NCBI RefSeq assembly: GCF_003576375.1
Contig: NZ_QWGE01000001.1
Span: 62,001-126,000, forward strand
Reading direction: 5' to 3'
DNA from: Pontibacter oryzae
GTDB lineage: Bacteria > Bacteroidota > Bacteroidia > Cytophagales > Hymenobacteraceae
Length of the DNA stretch: 64,000 nt
Under the pieces are notes generated by a model. The model ran no database searches and had not been told where the DNA came from. It saw nothing but the letters and a program-made list of their open reading frames with translations. Within the stretch, counting starts at the first letter, position 1, and each line of letters starts with the position of its first letter. Shown piece by piece: positions 18,361 to 27,828 of the stretch. Made by a program: the position numbers and the translations under genes.

Positions 18361-18533
18361 TTTTATATGTGTCTTTTAAGTGCGAATGGCTGCGCCAGGC
18401 AGGCTTTTAAGTATGACTCCTGGTGCAAGTGATTCGCTTATACTTTATCACCTAAAGAACGGAAATATTTCTGAGGATGCCTTACCACATAGGCGCTAAC
18501 GCGGGTTTACTTCGGTGTTTAGCCACTTTTAAG

Positions 18534-18541
18534 TATATTTG
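18534..18541 (+). promoter_or_regulatory. Putative -7 box (TATATTTG) of the M1 aminopeptidase gene
   Basis: A perfect TAnnTTTG match to the Bacteroidota -7 consensus. It ends only six bases before the ATG at 18548, which would give a leaderless or nearly leaderless mRNA if used. The upstream -33 element is weak, so this is a candidate only. Confidence 0.35.
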
Positions 18542-18547
18542 GATAAG

Positions 18548-21142
18548 ATGAAAAAGACGAACAGAAGAATACTGATAGCTAGCCTTTCCCTTTTAAGCGC
18601 CGCCTGCAGCGGACCGATGGCCACCACGGAGTCGGTGCCGGTGGAGGCCGGGGTTTCGAAAGAGCTGGCCGATTACCGCAAGCAGGTGCTCAGCCAGATC
18701 GCCTACGACATCAGCCTAACCATTCCGGAGCAGAAGCAGCAGCCTATTATGGGTTCGGAAAAAATCAGCTTTAACCTCTCTGACAACAGCCAGCCACTGC
18801 AACTCGACTTTAAGGAAAGCCCTGATCACCTGAAACAAGTATGGCTAAACGGGGAAAAGATTGAGGCAAGTATAGCCCAGGAGCATATCATACTTCCTGC
18901 AAAATACCTTAAAAAGGGCCAGAACGAAGTTAAGGTTGAGTTTATCGCCGGAGACCTCTCACTGAACCGCAACCAGGACTACCTGTATACCTTGCTAGTG
19001 CCGGACCGCGCCCGCACGGTATTGCCTATTTTTGACCAGCCAAACCTGAAGGCAACGTTTAAACTGGCCCTCACATTGCCCAAAACATGGAGTGCGCTGG
19101 CCAACGGAACACTTCAGGACTCCACGGTGCAGGGCATGGCAAAGACTTATACTTTTGCTACCTCCGATACCATCCCGACCTACCTGTTCTCCTTTGCCGC
19201 CGGCAAGTTCAGCCACGTGCAGCGCAACATAGATGGCGTGAACATGCACTTTTACCACCGCGAGACCGATGCCGAGAAGATACGGGAAAGTATGGGGCCG
19301 ATCTTCCAGATACACCGGGATGCGCTCACTTTTCTCGAGGATTACACGCAGATTCCCTACCCTTTCCAGAAGTTTGATTTTGTAGCCATTCCCGATTTCC
19401 AGTACGGCGGCATGGAGCATGTGGGCGCGATACAGTACAAGGCGGCCAGCCTGTTCCTGGATGAGGGCGCAACCAAGGATCAGAAGATCTCACGCTCTAA
19501 CCTGATCGCGCACGAAACGGCGCACATGTGGTTCGGCGACCTGGTTACCATGCAGTGGTTCAACGATGTATGGATGAAAGAGGTGTTTGCCAATTTTATG
19601 GCCGATAAGATCACACAGGTTGCGCTGAAGGACACCAATTTCGACATGAAGTTTCTGGTGGATCATTTCCCGGCGGCCTACAGCATCGACCGCACCACTG
19701 GCGCCAACCCGATCCGTCAGCCACTCGACAACCTGCAGGATGCGGGCTCGCTTTATGGCAGCATCATCTACCACAAAGCCCCGATCATGATGCGCCAGTT
19801 AGAACGTTTGATGGGCGAGCAAGCCTTTAAGGAAGGCCTGCAGGAGTACCTGAAAACCTACGCCTACCAAAACGCCACCTGGCCCGACCTAATCAAGATC
19901 CTGGATGCCCGCACCCCAGCCGACCTGCAGCAATGGAACCAGGTATGGGTAAACGAACCGGGCCGGCCAATTTTCTCGCATACCCTGGAAACCGCTAATG
20001 GCAAAATCAAGAGCCTTACGCTAACCCAACGCGGCGAGGATGGCTCTGACCGCGTGTGGCCTCAGTTTTTCGAGATCGCGCTGGTATACCCCAACCGTAC
20101 CGAGCAGCTAACCGTGGACATGACCAACGCCGAAGTTAGCGTGCAGGAAGCCATTGGCAAAGACGCACCGCAATTCATACTTTTCAATTCTACCGGCCAA
20201 GGGTATGGCGTTTTCCCGGTGGATGAGAAACTGCCAGAAAAAACGTATACTTTGCAGGACCCCGTGCAGCGTGCATCCAGCTACATTAACCTGTACGAGA
20301 ACATGCTAAATGGCCGCGCAGTTAAGCCGCAGCAACTGCTCAGCCTCTACCAAAAAAGACTTACGCAGGAGCAGGAAGAGCTTAACCTGAAGCTGATCAG
20401 CGGCCAGCTCAGCGATGTATACTGGCTTTTGCTTACGCCCCAGCAACGCCAGCAGTATGCCGTAGCGCTGGAGCAAAGCCTTTGGGATGCCATAGAGGCA
20501 CAGAAAGCCAGCAACAACAAGAAGCTACTCTTTAAAGCCTACCAAAGTATAGCGCTTACAAAAAAAGCGCAGGACCAGCTTTACAAGGTATGGCAAAGCC
20601 AGACGCCGCCTTCCGGCATTAAACTGTCCGAAGACGATTATACCTCACTGGCACTGGCCCTAGCCGTCCGGGATTATGGCACAGACATTTTAGAGCAACA
20701 ACAGCAGCGCATCCAAAACCCCGACCGTAAGCAGCGCCTGGCTTACCTTATGCCGGCCCTTTCTGCGGATGTGGCTGTGCGCGATAAGTTCTTTGCCTCC
20801 CTGGCCGATGCCGAAAATCGTGAGAAGGAATCCTGGGTGGCCTCTGCCCTGGGCTACCTGCACCATCCGCTTCGCGCCAAAACCTCTGAGAAATACCTGC
20901 CACAAAGCCTGGCGTTGTTGGAGGAGATACAGCGTACCGGCGATATCTTCTTCCCGTTTAACTGGCTGCGGGCTACGCTTGGCTCCTACCAAACCACCTC
21001 AGCGGCACGGGTTGTCCGCGAGTTCGTGGCGCAGCACCCAGACTACAACCCAAAGCTGAAAGCTAAAATTCTGCAAGCCGCCGACGACCTGTTTCGGGCA
21101 GAAAAGCTGGTGGAGCAACAGTCCGGAAGCGAAGAGCTTTGA
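18548..21142 (+). CDS. M1-family zinc aminopeptidase, lipoprotein
   Basis: 864 aa from the ATG at 18548. An in-frame TTG nine bases earlier is possible but unnecessary. The lipoprotein signal ends LLSAACSGP. The catalytic site is complete: HETAH at 322-326 plus Glu345 18 residues later (HExxH-x18-E), preceded by the substrate-binding YGGMEHVGA, a GAMEN variant. An N-terminal beta saddle domain comes first and a helical C-terminal domain follows. These enzymes remove N-terminal amino acids from peptides; the anchor suggests a periplasmic or surface role in peptide scavenging. It is divergent from yjjX and convergent with the lamin-tail protein gene, with a strong terminator between. Confidence 0.95.
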   Translation: MKKTNRRILIASLSLLSAACSGPMATTESVPVEAGVSKELADYRKQVLSQIAYDISLTIPEQKQQPIMGSEKISFNLSDNSQPLQLDFKESPDHLKQVWLNGEKIEASIAQEHIILPAKYLKKGQNEVKVEFIAGDLSLNRNQDYLYTLLVPDRARTVLPIFDQPNLKATFKLALTLPKTWSALANGTLQDSTVQGMAKTYTFATSDTIPTYLFSFAAGKFSHVQRNIDGVNMHFYHRETDAEKIRESMGPIFQIHRDALTFLEDYTQIPYPFQKFDFVAIPDFQYGGMEHVGAIQYKAASLFLDEGATKDQKISRSNLIAHETAHMWFGDLVTMQWFNDVWMKEVFANFMADKITQVALKDTNFDMKFLVDHFPAAYSIDRTTGANPIRQPLDNLQDAGSLYGSIIYHKAPIMMRQLERLMGEQAFKEGLQEYLKTYAYQNATWPDLIKILDARTPADLQQWNQVWVNEPGRPIFSHTLETANGKIKSLTLTQRGEDGSDRVWPQFFEIALVYPNRTEQLTVDMTNAEVSVQEAIGKDAPQFILFNSTGQGYGVFPVDEKLPEKTYTLQDPVQRASSYINLYENMLNGRAVKPQQLLSLYQKRLTQEQEELNLKLISGQLSDVYWLLLTPQQRQQYAVALEQSLWDAIEAQKASNNKKLLFKAYQSIALTKKAQDQLYKVWQSQTPPSGIKLSEDDYTSLALALAVRDYGTDILEQQQQRIQNPDRKQRLAYLMPALSADVAVRDKFFASLADAENREKESWVASALGYLHHPLRAKTSEKYLPQSLALLEEIQRTGDIFFPFNWLRATLGSYQTTSAARVVREFVAQHPDYNPKLKAKILQAADDLFRAEKLVEQQSGSEEL

Positions 21143-21161
21143 CGGCACCTAACCTAAAGTA

Positions 21162-21204
21162 TAGAAACAAGAAAGCCCGGTTATGCCGGGCTTTCTTGTT
21201 TCTA
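21162..21204. terminator. Bidirectional terminator between M1 aminopeptidase and LTD/nuclease genes
   Basis: A perfect 19-bp stem (21162-21180 with 21186-21204) and a five-base loop lie 19 bases after the aminopeptidase stop and 11 bases before the stop of the convergent gene. An AAGTATA word at 21157-21163 overlaps its left foot. Confidence 0.9.
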
Positions 21205-21215
21205 TGTAAGTTGTT

Positions 21216-24200
21216 TTACTGCTTCAGTAGCCTTACCGTCTGGCTTCCTTCGGCACCGCTTATTTTAAGCATGTATACACCCGGCTTGATTCTGCTATCA
21301 CGCAGTTCTAACCTAAAACCACCATTTCTAGCGCGGTAGGTCTTATTGATGATCAAGTTATTATACATGTCGTAAAGTGCAACCTCAACCAGGCCATCTG
21401 CTGCGTTTTCTATACTTACATCAGCATAATCAACGAGCGGGTTAGGGTAAACTTTTACGAGGTATACTGGCTTGGCTACTGGCTCTTGCGGCAAGGCATC
21501 TTCCTCACAAGGCTTGTCTTCGCAGCTGCCAAGGGTGGCACCCAGCCTCAGGTAAGCTTCCACGCCATGCTCCGGCACATATACCGTTCGTGCTCTGGAG
21601 CCAGTTCTGTAGCACATCTCCACCAGTTGAATATTCTTGGTGCGTTGGTATACTACGTTTACCACACAAACTTGCACCGAATCGGTGGCGGTGCGGCCAT
21701 AACTATCAGTGATAGTAACAAAGTAGGTGGTGCTCACCTCGGGGCATACATTTATACTTTGCCCAGACTGGCCGTTGCTCCAGCTATAGGTATAAACTCC
21801 GGAGCCGCCCGTGGCCGCGCTAGCGCTCAGTGTGGTGCAAGCTTCGGGGGCGTAGCCAAAGTATACGGTCTTGCCAGGGCCCGCATCAACAACCAGTGGA
21901 GCCTTCAGTTCGAAGCGCGTTTTTACAGGCAGGTGGTCTGACGTGGTGTTCACGTAGTTAGCAATGTAAGTAAAGGGAATGACAAGACTCTCAGAACCCA
22001 CCACATACTCGTCAAACAACTCATTGCTGATCGTGATGTGGTCTATTACATTATCCTGCGTAATAAAAGAGCGCAGGCCTGCCTCGCTCAGCGACAGCGT
22101 TACCGCACGGTAATCATCCGCATCCTGCACGAATAATTGGTAGGCAGTCTGTCCGTTGCCAATCGATGCATCTACATCATCGTTATAATCGCCTAAAAGA
22201 ATGATGTTGGCATTTGCATAGTGTACATCCAGGGAGTCCTTCAGCACCTGCACATCGTAAGCACGGCGGGCCAGGTCGGCGCTGGCAGAACCGGACTTCG
22301 CGTGTATATTGATCAGGTTGATGCGCTCAGTGATGCCCTCAATGGTAGCATCAACAGTGAGCATGTAAGGCAGGCGGCCACTGGACCAGAACGACGAAGG
22401 ATCGCCGGTTGGGTAGTTGTTTAGGGCCTGGCTCTGTCCGGTGCGAGCGGCATCATACATTTCCTCGAACATCACGCGCGCCTCAACTACTGAAATAACT
22501 GCGGTGTTATAGATAAAGCAGAGCTTTTGCGGCGGGAAGCTTGGGTCCGGACCATTGAAGGAGTATGAGTAACGATCGGAGCATACTTTGGCGTAGCCGG
22601 GCATCATGTCCACTAGTTGCTGCAGCTGGTTATCATCAGAGATCTCCTGCACGGCAATAATATCGGCATGCACGCTATCAAGGAGCGCGGCGGCGTTCTG
22701 CAGCTGGAGCAGCTCATTGTTCGGGCCGAAATCTGGCTGCGTGGCACCAAAGAATTCCATGTTCCAGGTCATCACGTCCAGTGTTTTCGCCACCGGAATA
22801 TCTGAGCCGGCCGCCTCGTAAGGTTTCGTTCCCGGAAGGTCATCTATAAAACGAGGAAGCACCTGCAATGCGCCTTTAAAGCTACTGACGATGCCCGTAA
22901 TGGTGACAGGCTCTGCGGGCTTGTAACGGCCAATCAGGCTGGCTACATCGGCATCAATACGCACATCTACAGCGCCTGTCCCGTCGGTTACGCGGTAATT
23001 GCTGTCCGGGAAAAGCAGGCCCGAAGTATCTGTAAAAGTGGCGTTAGGTATGGTTACCAGCATGCCCTCAAGGGGTTTTAGCTCAGCGATGGAAGCTACA
23101 ATAGGTGTAACTGGAGTGGTAGCCTGGCCTAATGGGATAAGCTCGGTAATATTCACCAGCTCGGCCATTTGGTTAAACTGATCTACCTTAGCTGTAATCT
23201 GCAAGGAGTCGCCGATGGCAAATTTGTTTTCGCCATGTACCTGGGCATCAAACACCGCAATGCCAGCCGTGGAGTCCTGCATATAAGCCGGGCCGCCAAA
23301 CTGATCGGTTGCCGTGAGCACGCCGCGCACCGTTACCACCGTGCCCACAGGCAGGCTTCTGGCCTCGGCTATACTTCCTTTTTGTGGCACTTCCGGGTCT
23401 GGATCTGGGTTGCCGCCGCCAAAACTCTGGCCGGTGTTAACAGCATTGTAGGTACTGGCAATCGGACCGCTCCAGGTAAAATCAGCATATGTTGTGCCTG
23501 TACCTGTTAGCTGCAAAGAGTAATTTATGGGCGTCGAGCTACCCTCTGCCACCCCAATGTCCTCACTGGTTAAGCCTAAGGCTGGGCCGTTTGTGGCCGT
23601 CATACTTCCTTCGTAGCTCAGGAACTGAACTACCTCGCCATCCGTGTTTACCAAGGCAATGCCATCGGGCGCACCGTTTTGCAGGCCGGCAATCGGGAAG
23701 AATATCGTGCCGTAACCGCTATCCTGGTTCGGGATTGTTCCGCTTAGGTTAACTGTTTCGTAGGAAGCCCCGCCGTTTCCGTTATAGGCGATCAGCTGCC
23801 AGCCACTCAGGTCTGCGCCCGCATTTCCGGCCACTTCCACGCCTTCGTTTATATCCGTGCCGTCGTTATCATAATGCAGCTCGTTGATGAATACGATATC
23901 CTGCAGGGGCAGAAATATCTGGCCTGTGTTTACAACATTATAGGTTGAAACCGCACTGCTTGCCCAGGTAAACGCCTCATACGAGGAGCCTGCACCCGTC
24001 AGCTGCAGCGAATGGCCTATTGGCGAGCTGCTAGCCTCACTTACGCCAATGTCGGTGCTCATCATGCCATCGGCAGGACCTCCCTCGGCTGTAAATGCCC
24101 CTTCGTAGCTCAGAAACTGCACTACGTCCCCATCTGGGTTTATAAGTGCTACGCCATCAGGAGAGCCATTTTGCAGGCCTGCTATAGCAAAAAACTGTGT

Positions 24201-25007
24201 GCCGAAACCAGCTTGCTGATTGGGCAGTACCCCCGAGAGGTTGAGCGTGGAGTAAACGCTGCCGTTGCTACCGTTATACCCGATCAGTTGCCAACCGGTA
24301 AGGTTCGTGCCTGCCAGGCCAGCCACCTCAACGCCTTCGTTGGCATCGGCTCCGTCATTGTCGTAATGCAGCTCGTTTATGAAGACAACGGATGCCACAG
24401 GGGTTGGCTCAGGGTCTGGGTCAGGATCTCCTCCTCCTAGAGGTAGCGTTTGCTCGCTGTTGGCAGCGCCAAAGGTGCTTTGTGCCTCAGCCTTCCAGGT
24501 AAAGTCGGTGTATACAATACCAGCTCCTGCTAACTGCAAAGAGAAGCCTAAAGGTGTGTTTGTGGTTTCGCTTACGCCAATGTCCTGGCTGGTCATGCCA
24601 CTGGCCGGGCCATCTGTGGCTATAAAAGCGCCTTCGTAGCTTAAAAACTGAATAACCTCGTTAGACGCGTTTACTAAGGCCATACCATCAGGTGCCCCAT
24701 TTTGAATGCCGTTGGATGGGTAGTTTACCACCACAAACCCGTGGTAGAGCGAGCTATTGCCAGGGATAGTGCCCGTAAGGTTTCGGGTATCGTATGCCGC
24801 ACCGTTAGCGCCGTTATACAGCACCAAGCGCCACCCAGTGAGATCGGTATTGGCCGGACCCATAATCTCGATGGCCTCGTTGGCATCAGTACCATCATTA
24901 TCATAATGGATTTCATTGATAAAGACCTGCTGCGCGTTTGCCACCCCAGGGAGGTAAAGGCAAATCAATAGACCCAGCAGCCTAAGCGGGTGTAATAATT
25001 TTTTCAT
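21216..25007 (-). CDS. Secreted multidomain protein: three lamin-tail domains, nuclease/phosphatase domain, T9SS sorting tail
   Basis: 1263 aa from the ATG at 25005-25007. A longer frame from 25061 places the signal internally. The signal peptide (MKKLLHPLRLLGLLIC...NAQQ) is followed by three lamin-tail repeats near 28, 205 and 370, each with VFINE[IL]HYDNDG. Then come an OB-like segment (about 545-740), an endonuclease/exonuclease/phosphatase domain (about 745-1055: VMTWNMEFFG, VQEISDD, LLGDYNDD, TSDHLPV), a PKD-like linker and a type IX secretion sorting domain (VYPNPLVDYADVSI... to the end). It is probably an extracellular nuclease or phosphodiesterase exported by T9SS. The repeats also appear as diverged direct repeats in the DNA. 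Confidence 0.92.
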   Translation of the reverse strand: MKKLLHPLRLLGLLICLYLPGVANAQQVFINEIHYDNDGTDANEAIEIMGPANTDLTGWRLVLYNGANGAAYDTRNLTGTIPGNSSLYHGFVVVNYPSNGIQNGAPDGMALVNASNEVIQFLSYEGAFIATDGPASGMTSQDIGVSETTNTPLGFSLQLAGAGIVYTDFTWKAEAQSTFGAANSEQTLPLGGGDPDPDPEPTPVASVVFINELHYDNDGADANEGVEVAGLAGTNLTGWQLIGYNGSNGSVYSTLNLSGVLPNQQAGFGTQFFAIAGLQNGSPDGVALINPDGDVVQFLSYEGAFTAEGGPADGMMSTDIGVSEASSSPIGHSLQLTGAGSSYEAFTWASSAVSTYNVVNTGQIFLPLQDIVFINELHYDNDGTDINEGVEVAGNAGADLSGWQLIAYNGNGGASYETVNLSGTIPNQDSGYGTIFFPIAGLQNGAPDGIALVNTDGEVVQFLSYEGSMTATNGPALGLTSEDIGVAEGSSTPINYSLQLTGTGTTYADFTWSGPIASTYNAVNTGQSFGGGNPDPDPEVPQKGSIAEARSLPVGTVVTVRGVLTATDQFGGPAYMQDSTAGIAVFDAQVHGENKFAIGDSLQITAKVDQFNQMAELVNITELIPLGQATTPVTPIVASIAELKPLEGMLVTIPNATFTDTSGLLFPDSNYRVTDGTGAVDVRIDADVASLIGRYKPAEPVTITGIVSSFKGALQVLPRFIDDLPGTKPYEAAGSDIPVAKTLDVMTWNMEFFGATQPDFGPNNELLQLQNAAALLDSVHADIIAVQEISDDNQLQQLVDMMPGYAKVCSDRYSYSFNGPDPSFPPQKLCFIYNTAVISVVEARVMFEEMYDAARTGQSQALNNYPTGDPSSFWSSGRLPYMLTVDATIEGITERINLINIHAKSGSASADLARRAYDVQVLKDSLDVHYANANIILLGDYNDDVDASIGNGQTAYQLFVQDADDYRAVTLSLSEAGLRSFITQDNVIDHITISNELFDEYVVGSESLVIPFTYIANYVNTTSDHLPVKTRFELKAPLVVDAGPGKTVYFGYAPEACTTLSASAATGGSGVYTYSWSNGQSGQSINVCPEVSTTYFVTITDSYGRTATDSVQVCVVNVVYQRTKNIQLVEMCYRTGSRARTVYVPEHGVEAYLRLGATLGSCEDKPCEEDALPQEPVAKPVYLVKVYPNPLVDYADVSIENAADGLVEVALYDMYNNLIINKTYRARNGGFRLELRDSRIKPGVYMLKISGAEGSQTVRLLKQ

Positions 25008-25216
25008 GCGATAGTTAAAGAAGTATATGGGTTGAACAAAACTCAAGGTCATGTGCTGCAACTATCCGTTCTACACTATCACATCTTGTTATTGTTATAG
25101 CACCACTGCTTTTACTTCATATAACTATATTGGTTTCATTTTATACATTTCCTTTTCATTAAGGAAGTGTTATTTTAAGACGCGCTTGTAAACCAAGCAT
25201 ATCCACAATAAAACAA

Positions 25217-25244
25217 AAAGCCCCCCTGTTTCCAGAGAGGCTTT
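25217..25244 (-). terminator. Terminator downstream of pdhC
   Basis: An imperfect hairpin with a six-pair base (25217-25222 with 25239-25244) and inner CTG/CAG pairing. On the minus strand it is followed by a T-rich run. It lies 25 bases beyond the stop of the minus-strand pdhC gene. Confidence 0.7.
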
Positions 25245-25268
25245 CTAAACTTATAGCTAAGAGATAAT

Positions 25269-26930
25269 TTACACCAGTATTCTCACCGGGTTCTCTAGCA
25301 GGTTCTTAAAGGTTTGCAGGAAGGCAGAACCAACGGCTCCGTCCACCACGCGGTGATCGCAGGAAAGCGTTACTTTCATCACGTTGCCAATCTGGATGTT
25401 GCCGTTCTTCACCACTGGCGTCTGCTTAATGCCACCTACTGCCATGATGCAGGCATCCGGTGGATTGATGATGGCAGTAAACTCCTCGATGCCAAACATG
25501 CCCAGGTTGGAGATGGTAAAGGTGTTTCCTTCCCAGTCAGAGGGCTGCAGCTTCTTGGTTTTCGCTTTGCCACCCAGGTCTTTTACCTCAGCCGAGATGG
25601 ACGACAGTGACTTATAGTCTGCGTTACGAACAACCGGTACCAGCAAGCCTTCTTCCACCGCTACGGCTACACCAATGTTGATGTGCTTGTTGTAACGGAT
25701 CTTATCGCCTAACCACGACGAGTTAACCGCCGGGTGCTGACGAAGGGCGGCAGCAGCAGCTTTAATCACTAGGTCGTTAAATGATACCTTAACCGGAGAC
25801 ACCTCATTGATGCTGGCACGCGCCTCAATGGCTTTGTCCATATCAATTTCCATGGTCAGGTAGAAGTGCGGCGCAGAGAACTTGCTTTCGGCCAGACGGC
25901 GGGCAATTACCTTGCGCATCTGCGATACGTTCACTTCCTCATACTCTTCGGATGGAGCGCCTGGTATGGCAGCAGGAGCAGCCTGCGGTGCCGCGGCTTT
26001 TTGTGGAGCAGCCGACGGAGTGAAGCTTTCCACATCGCGAAGCACGATGCGCCCGCCCTCGCCGGAGCCTTTTACCTGAGCAAGGCTAACGCCTTTCTCC
26101 TTGGCAACGCGCTTTGCCAGCGGGGAAGCCTTGATACGGCCATTGTCAGATGCTACAGCAGTATCCGTAACTTTTGTCTCTTCAACTTTTTCTGATGTGG
26201 CAGCCTCTACAGATGTTTCAACAGCCTCATCGGTCTGTGCGTTTTCCTGGCGGGTTTCTTTGTTGGATGATGCCGCGTTAAGCAGCGCCTTGTAGTCTGC
26301 ACCTTCCTCGCCGATGATCGCGATGATGGCATCAACGGCTACAGAATCACCTTCGTTTACGCCAATGTATAGCAGTGTTCCGTCCTCGTAAGACTCCAGC
26401 TCCATGGTTGCCTTGTCGGTTTCCACTTCAGCCAGAATGTCGCCGGACTTCACTTTATCGCCTTCTTTTTTCTGCCAGCTTACAAGCACACCCTCGGTCA
26501 TGGTATCGCTCATTTTTGGCATGCGGATAACAGAAGCCTTGATGTTGCTGGTGTCGGCTACCTTGGCTGGTGCCTCTTCTTTCGCAGCTACCGGCTTGGT
26601 CTGTTCCTCTTTCGGTTCCGGTTTTGCCTCTTCTTTGGCGGCGGCAGGTTTGCCACCTTTTGCCTCGTCCAGCATGCCAGAGATGTCTTCACCTTCCTTA
26701 CCGATGATGGCAATCAGCGCATCAACCGGTACAGAGTCGCCTTTCTTTGGCCCGATATAGAGCAGCGTACCATCCTCGTAGGATTCCAGTTCCATGGTCG
26801 CCTTGTCGGTTTCCACTTCGGCCAGGATGTCGCCAGCGCTCACCTTATCGCCTTCTTTTTTTAACCAAGATGCAATCACCCCCTCTGTCATCGTGTCGCT
26901 CATCTTGGGCATTCTTATAACTTCAGCCAT
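25269..26930 (-). CDS. pdhC: Pyruvate dehydrogenase complex E2, dihydrolipoamide acetyltransferase
   Basis: 553 aa. Two lipoyl domains (about 1-78 and 133-210) both contain EVETDKATMELESYEDGTL with the lipoylated Lys. Ala/Pro/Glu-rich linkers follow, then an E3-binding domain (about 262-300: ASPLAKRVAKEKGVSLAQVKG) and the catalytic domain ending in DHRVVDG (His526, Asp530). It transfers acetyl groups to CoA inside the large cytoplasmic pyruvate dehydrogenase complex. The two near-identical lipoyl segments form a DNA direct repeat. E1 genes are not adjacent. The gene contains no AAGTATA word, unlike most of the window. A pdhC/aceF name fits; a branched-chain E2 is less likely given the two lipoyl domains. 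Confidence 0.93.
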   Translation of the reverse strand: MAEVIRMPKMSDTMTEGVIASWLKKEGDKVSAGDILAEVETDKATMELESYEDGTLLYIGPKKGDSVPVDALIAIIGKEGEDISGMLDEAKGGKPAAAKEEAKPEPKEEQTKPVAAKEEAPAKVADTSNIKASVIRMPKMSDTMTEGVLVSWQKKEGDKVKSGDILAEVETDKATMELESYEDGTLLYIGVNEGDSVAVDAIIAIIGEEGADYKALLNAASSNKETRQENAQTDEAVETSVEAATSEKVEETKVTDTAVASDNGRIKASPLAKRVAKEKGVSLAQVKGSGEGGRIVLRDVESFTPSAAPQKAAAPQAAPAAIPGAPSEEYEEVNVSQMRKVIARRLAESKFSAPHFYLTMEIDMDKAIEARASINEVSPVKVSFNDLVIKAAAAALRQHPAVNSSWLGDKIRYNKHINIGVAVAVEEGLLVPVVRNADYKSLSSISAEVKDLGGKAKTKKLQPSDWEGNTFTISNLGMFGIEEFTAIINPPDACIMAVGGIKQTPVVKNGNIQIGNVMKVTLSCDHRVVDGAVGSAFLQTFKNLLENPVRILV

Positions 26931-27021
26931 AAATCTCGTGTTGTTTTATTTGCCCAATAGGTCTTCTATTATCCGCCCAAAATTAGATTTAAAAATATTT
27001 TATTCAAACTATGTTTGCGTA

Positions 27022-27029
27022 CAAAGATA
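27022..27029 (-). promoter_or_regulatory. Putative -7 box (TATCTTTG) upstream of pdhC
   Basis: A match to TAnnTTTG on the minus strand about 90 bases upstream of the pdhC start. A TTTG lies 13 bases further upstream, which is shorter than the usual spacing, so only the -7 element is claimed. Confidence 0.4.
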
Positions 27030-27142
27030 GGATTACACCTGACAAAGTCTTTTTAAACTGCAGGCGGCACACATAGCTCCGAGGAGCAATTTACACAATC
27101 AAGCTTAAATTCTAAAAGAAATAGATGTTACTTCTGCAATTG

Positions 27143-27769
27143 CTATACCCTGGAGGGTTGCAGATGTGTGACATCGCAGTATTTGTTCACAGAAAACATA
27201 CTTCCGGTGTAGTCTAGCTCGTAGAGGCATAGGTTCTGGTGCTGGAACTCATCCATGCAGCGCAGCGGGTAACGGAGTAGCTGGCACAGCATTACCCGCA
27301 TGGCCCGCCCATGCATGCAAATAAGTATGGTTTCCTCTTCGGGCCGGCTCAGTATCAGGTCAATTACCGGCGTTTGGCGCTGGTACACTAGGTCCGGGCT
27401 TTCGCCGCCTTCAATGCAAATATCGGTATTGCCATCACACCAGGTTTGCAGGATGCTGTGGTAATAAGCGTCCTCCTCCGGTGTGATGCGCGTGCCTTCG
27501 CGGGTGCCCCAGTTTATCTCGTTCAGGCCGGTGTGCTGTTCGTGCGGTATGCCAAGGTCGATAAAGCCCTGCACCGACTGCATGCTTCGCTGCAAAGTGG
27601 AGGTATAAACCTTATCAAAAGGAATGTGTTTATACTTTTCGTAAAAAAGCTCGGCCTGCCGGCGGCCCGTTGCGTTTAGGTTGGAGTCTACGCCGCTGCC
27701 CTGCACAATGCTCTCGAGATTATAATCGGTTTGGCCGTGGCGGATGAGGTATACTTTCTTAATACTCAA
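27143..27769 (-). CDS. Histidine phosphatase family protein
   Basis: 208 aa. The N-terminal LIRHGQTDYN is the RHG motif with the phosphorylated His. TSTLQRSMQSV and the later CMHGRAMR carry the second Arg and His of the pocket. The family covers phosphoglycerate mutases, cobalamin phosphatases and many broad-range phosphatases, and I cannot tell the substrate. It is divergent from the hotdog thioesterase, with a 59-base gap that must carry both promoters. It stands alone upstream of nothing obvious on its strand. Confidence 0.85.
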   Translation of the reverse strand: MSIKKVYLIRHGQTDYNLESIVQGSGVDSNLNATGRRQAELFYEKYKHIPFDKVYTSTLQRSMQSVQGFIDLGIPHEQHTGLNEINWGTREGTRITPEEDAYYHSILQTWCDGNTDICIEGGESPDLVYQRQTPVIDLILSRPEEETILICMHGRAMRVMLCQLLRYPLRCMDEFQHQNLCLYELDYTGSMFSVNKYCDVTHLQPSRV

Positions 27770-27777
27770 AATTCTTC

Positions 27778-27785
27778 TACTTTTG
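27778..27785 (+). promoter_or_regulatory. Putative -7 box (TACTTTTG) of the men cluster
   Basis: A perfect TAnnTTTG match, 43 bases upstream of the thioesterase start at 27829, in the divergent region. Confidence 0.45.
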
Positions 27786-27828
27786 CCTTCTTACATTAAT
27801 GTGAGCGCTAATTTAGACATCACATCCC

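Noticed and set aside
23800..25000. Three diverged direct repeats as possible tandem or CRISPR repeats
   Set aside because: They encode the three lamin-tail domains of one protein; no spacer structure.
25800..26930. Two nearly identical DNA segments that look like a mobile or CRISPR-type repeat
   Set aside because: They encode the two lipoyl domains of PdhC, a normal protein-level duplication.
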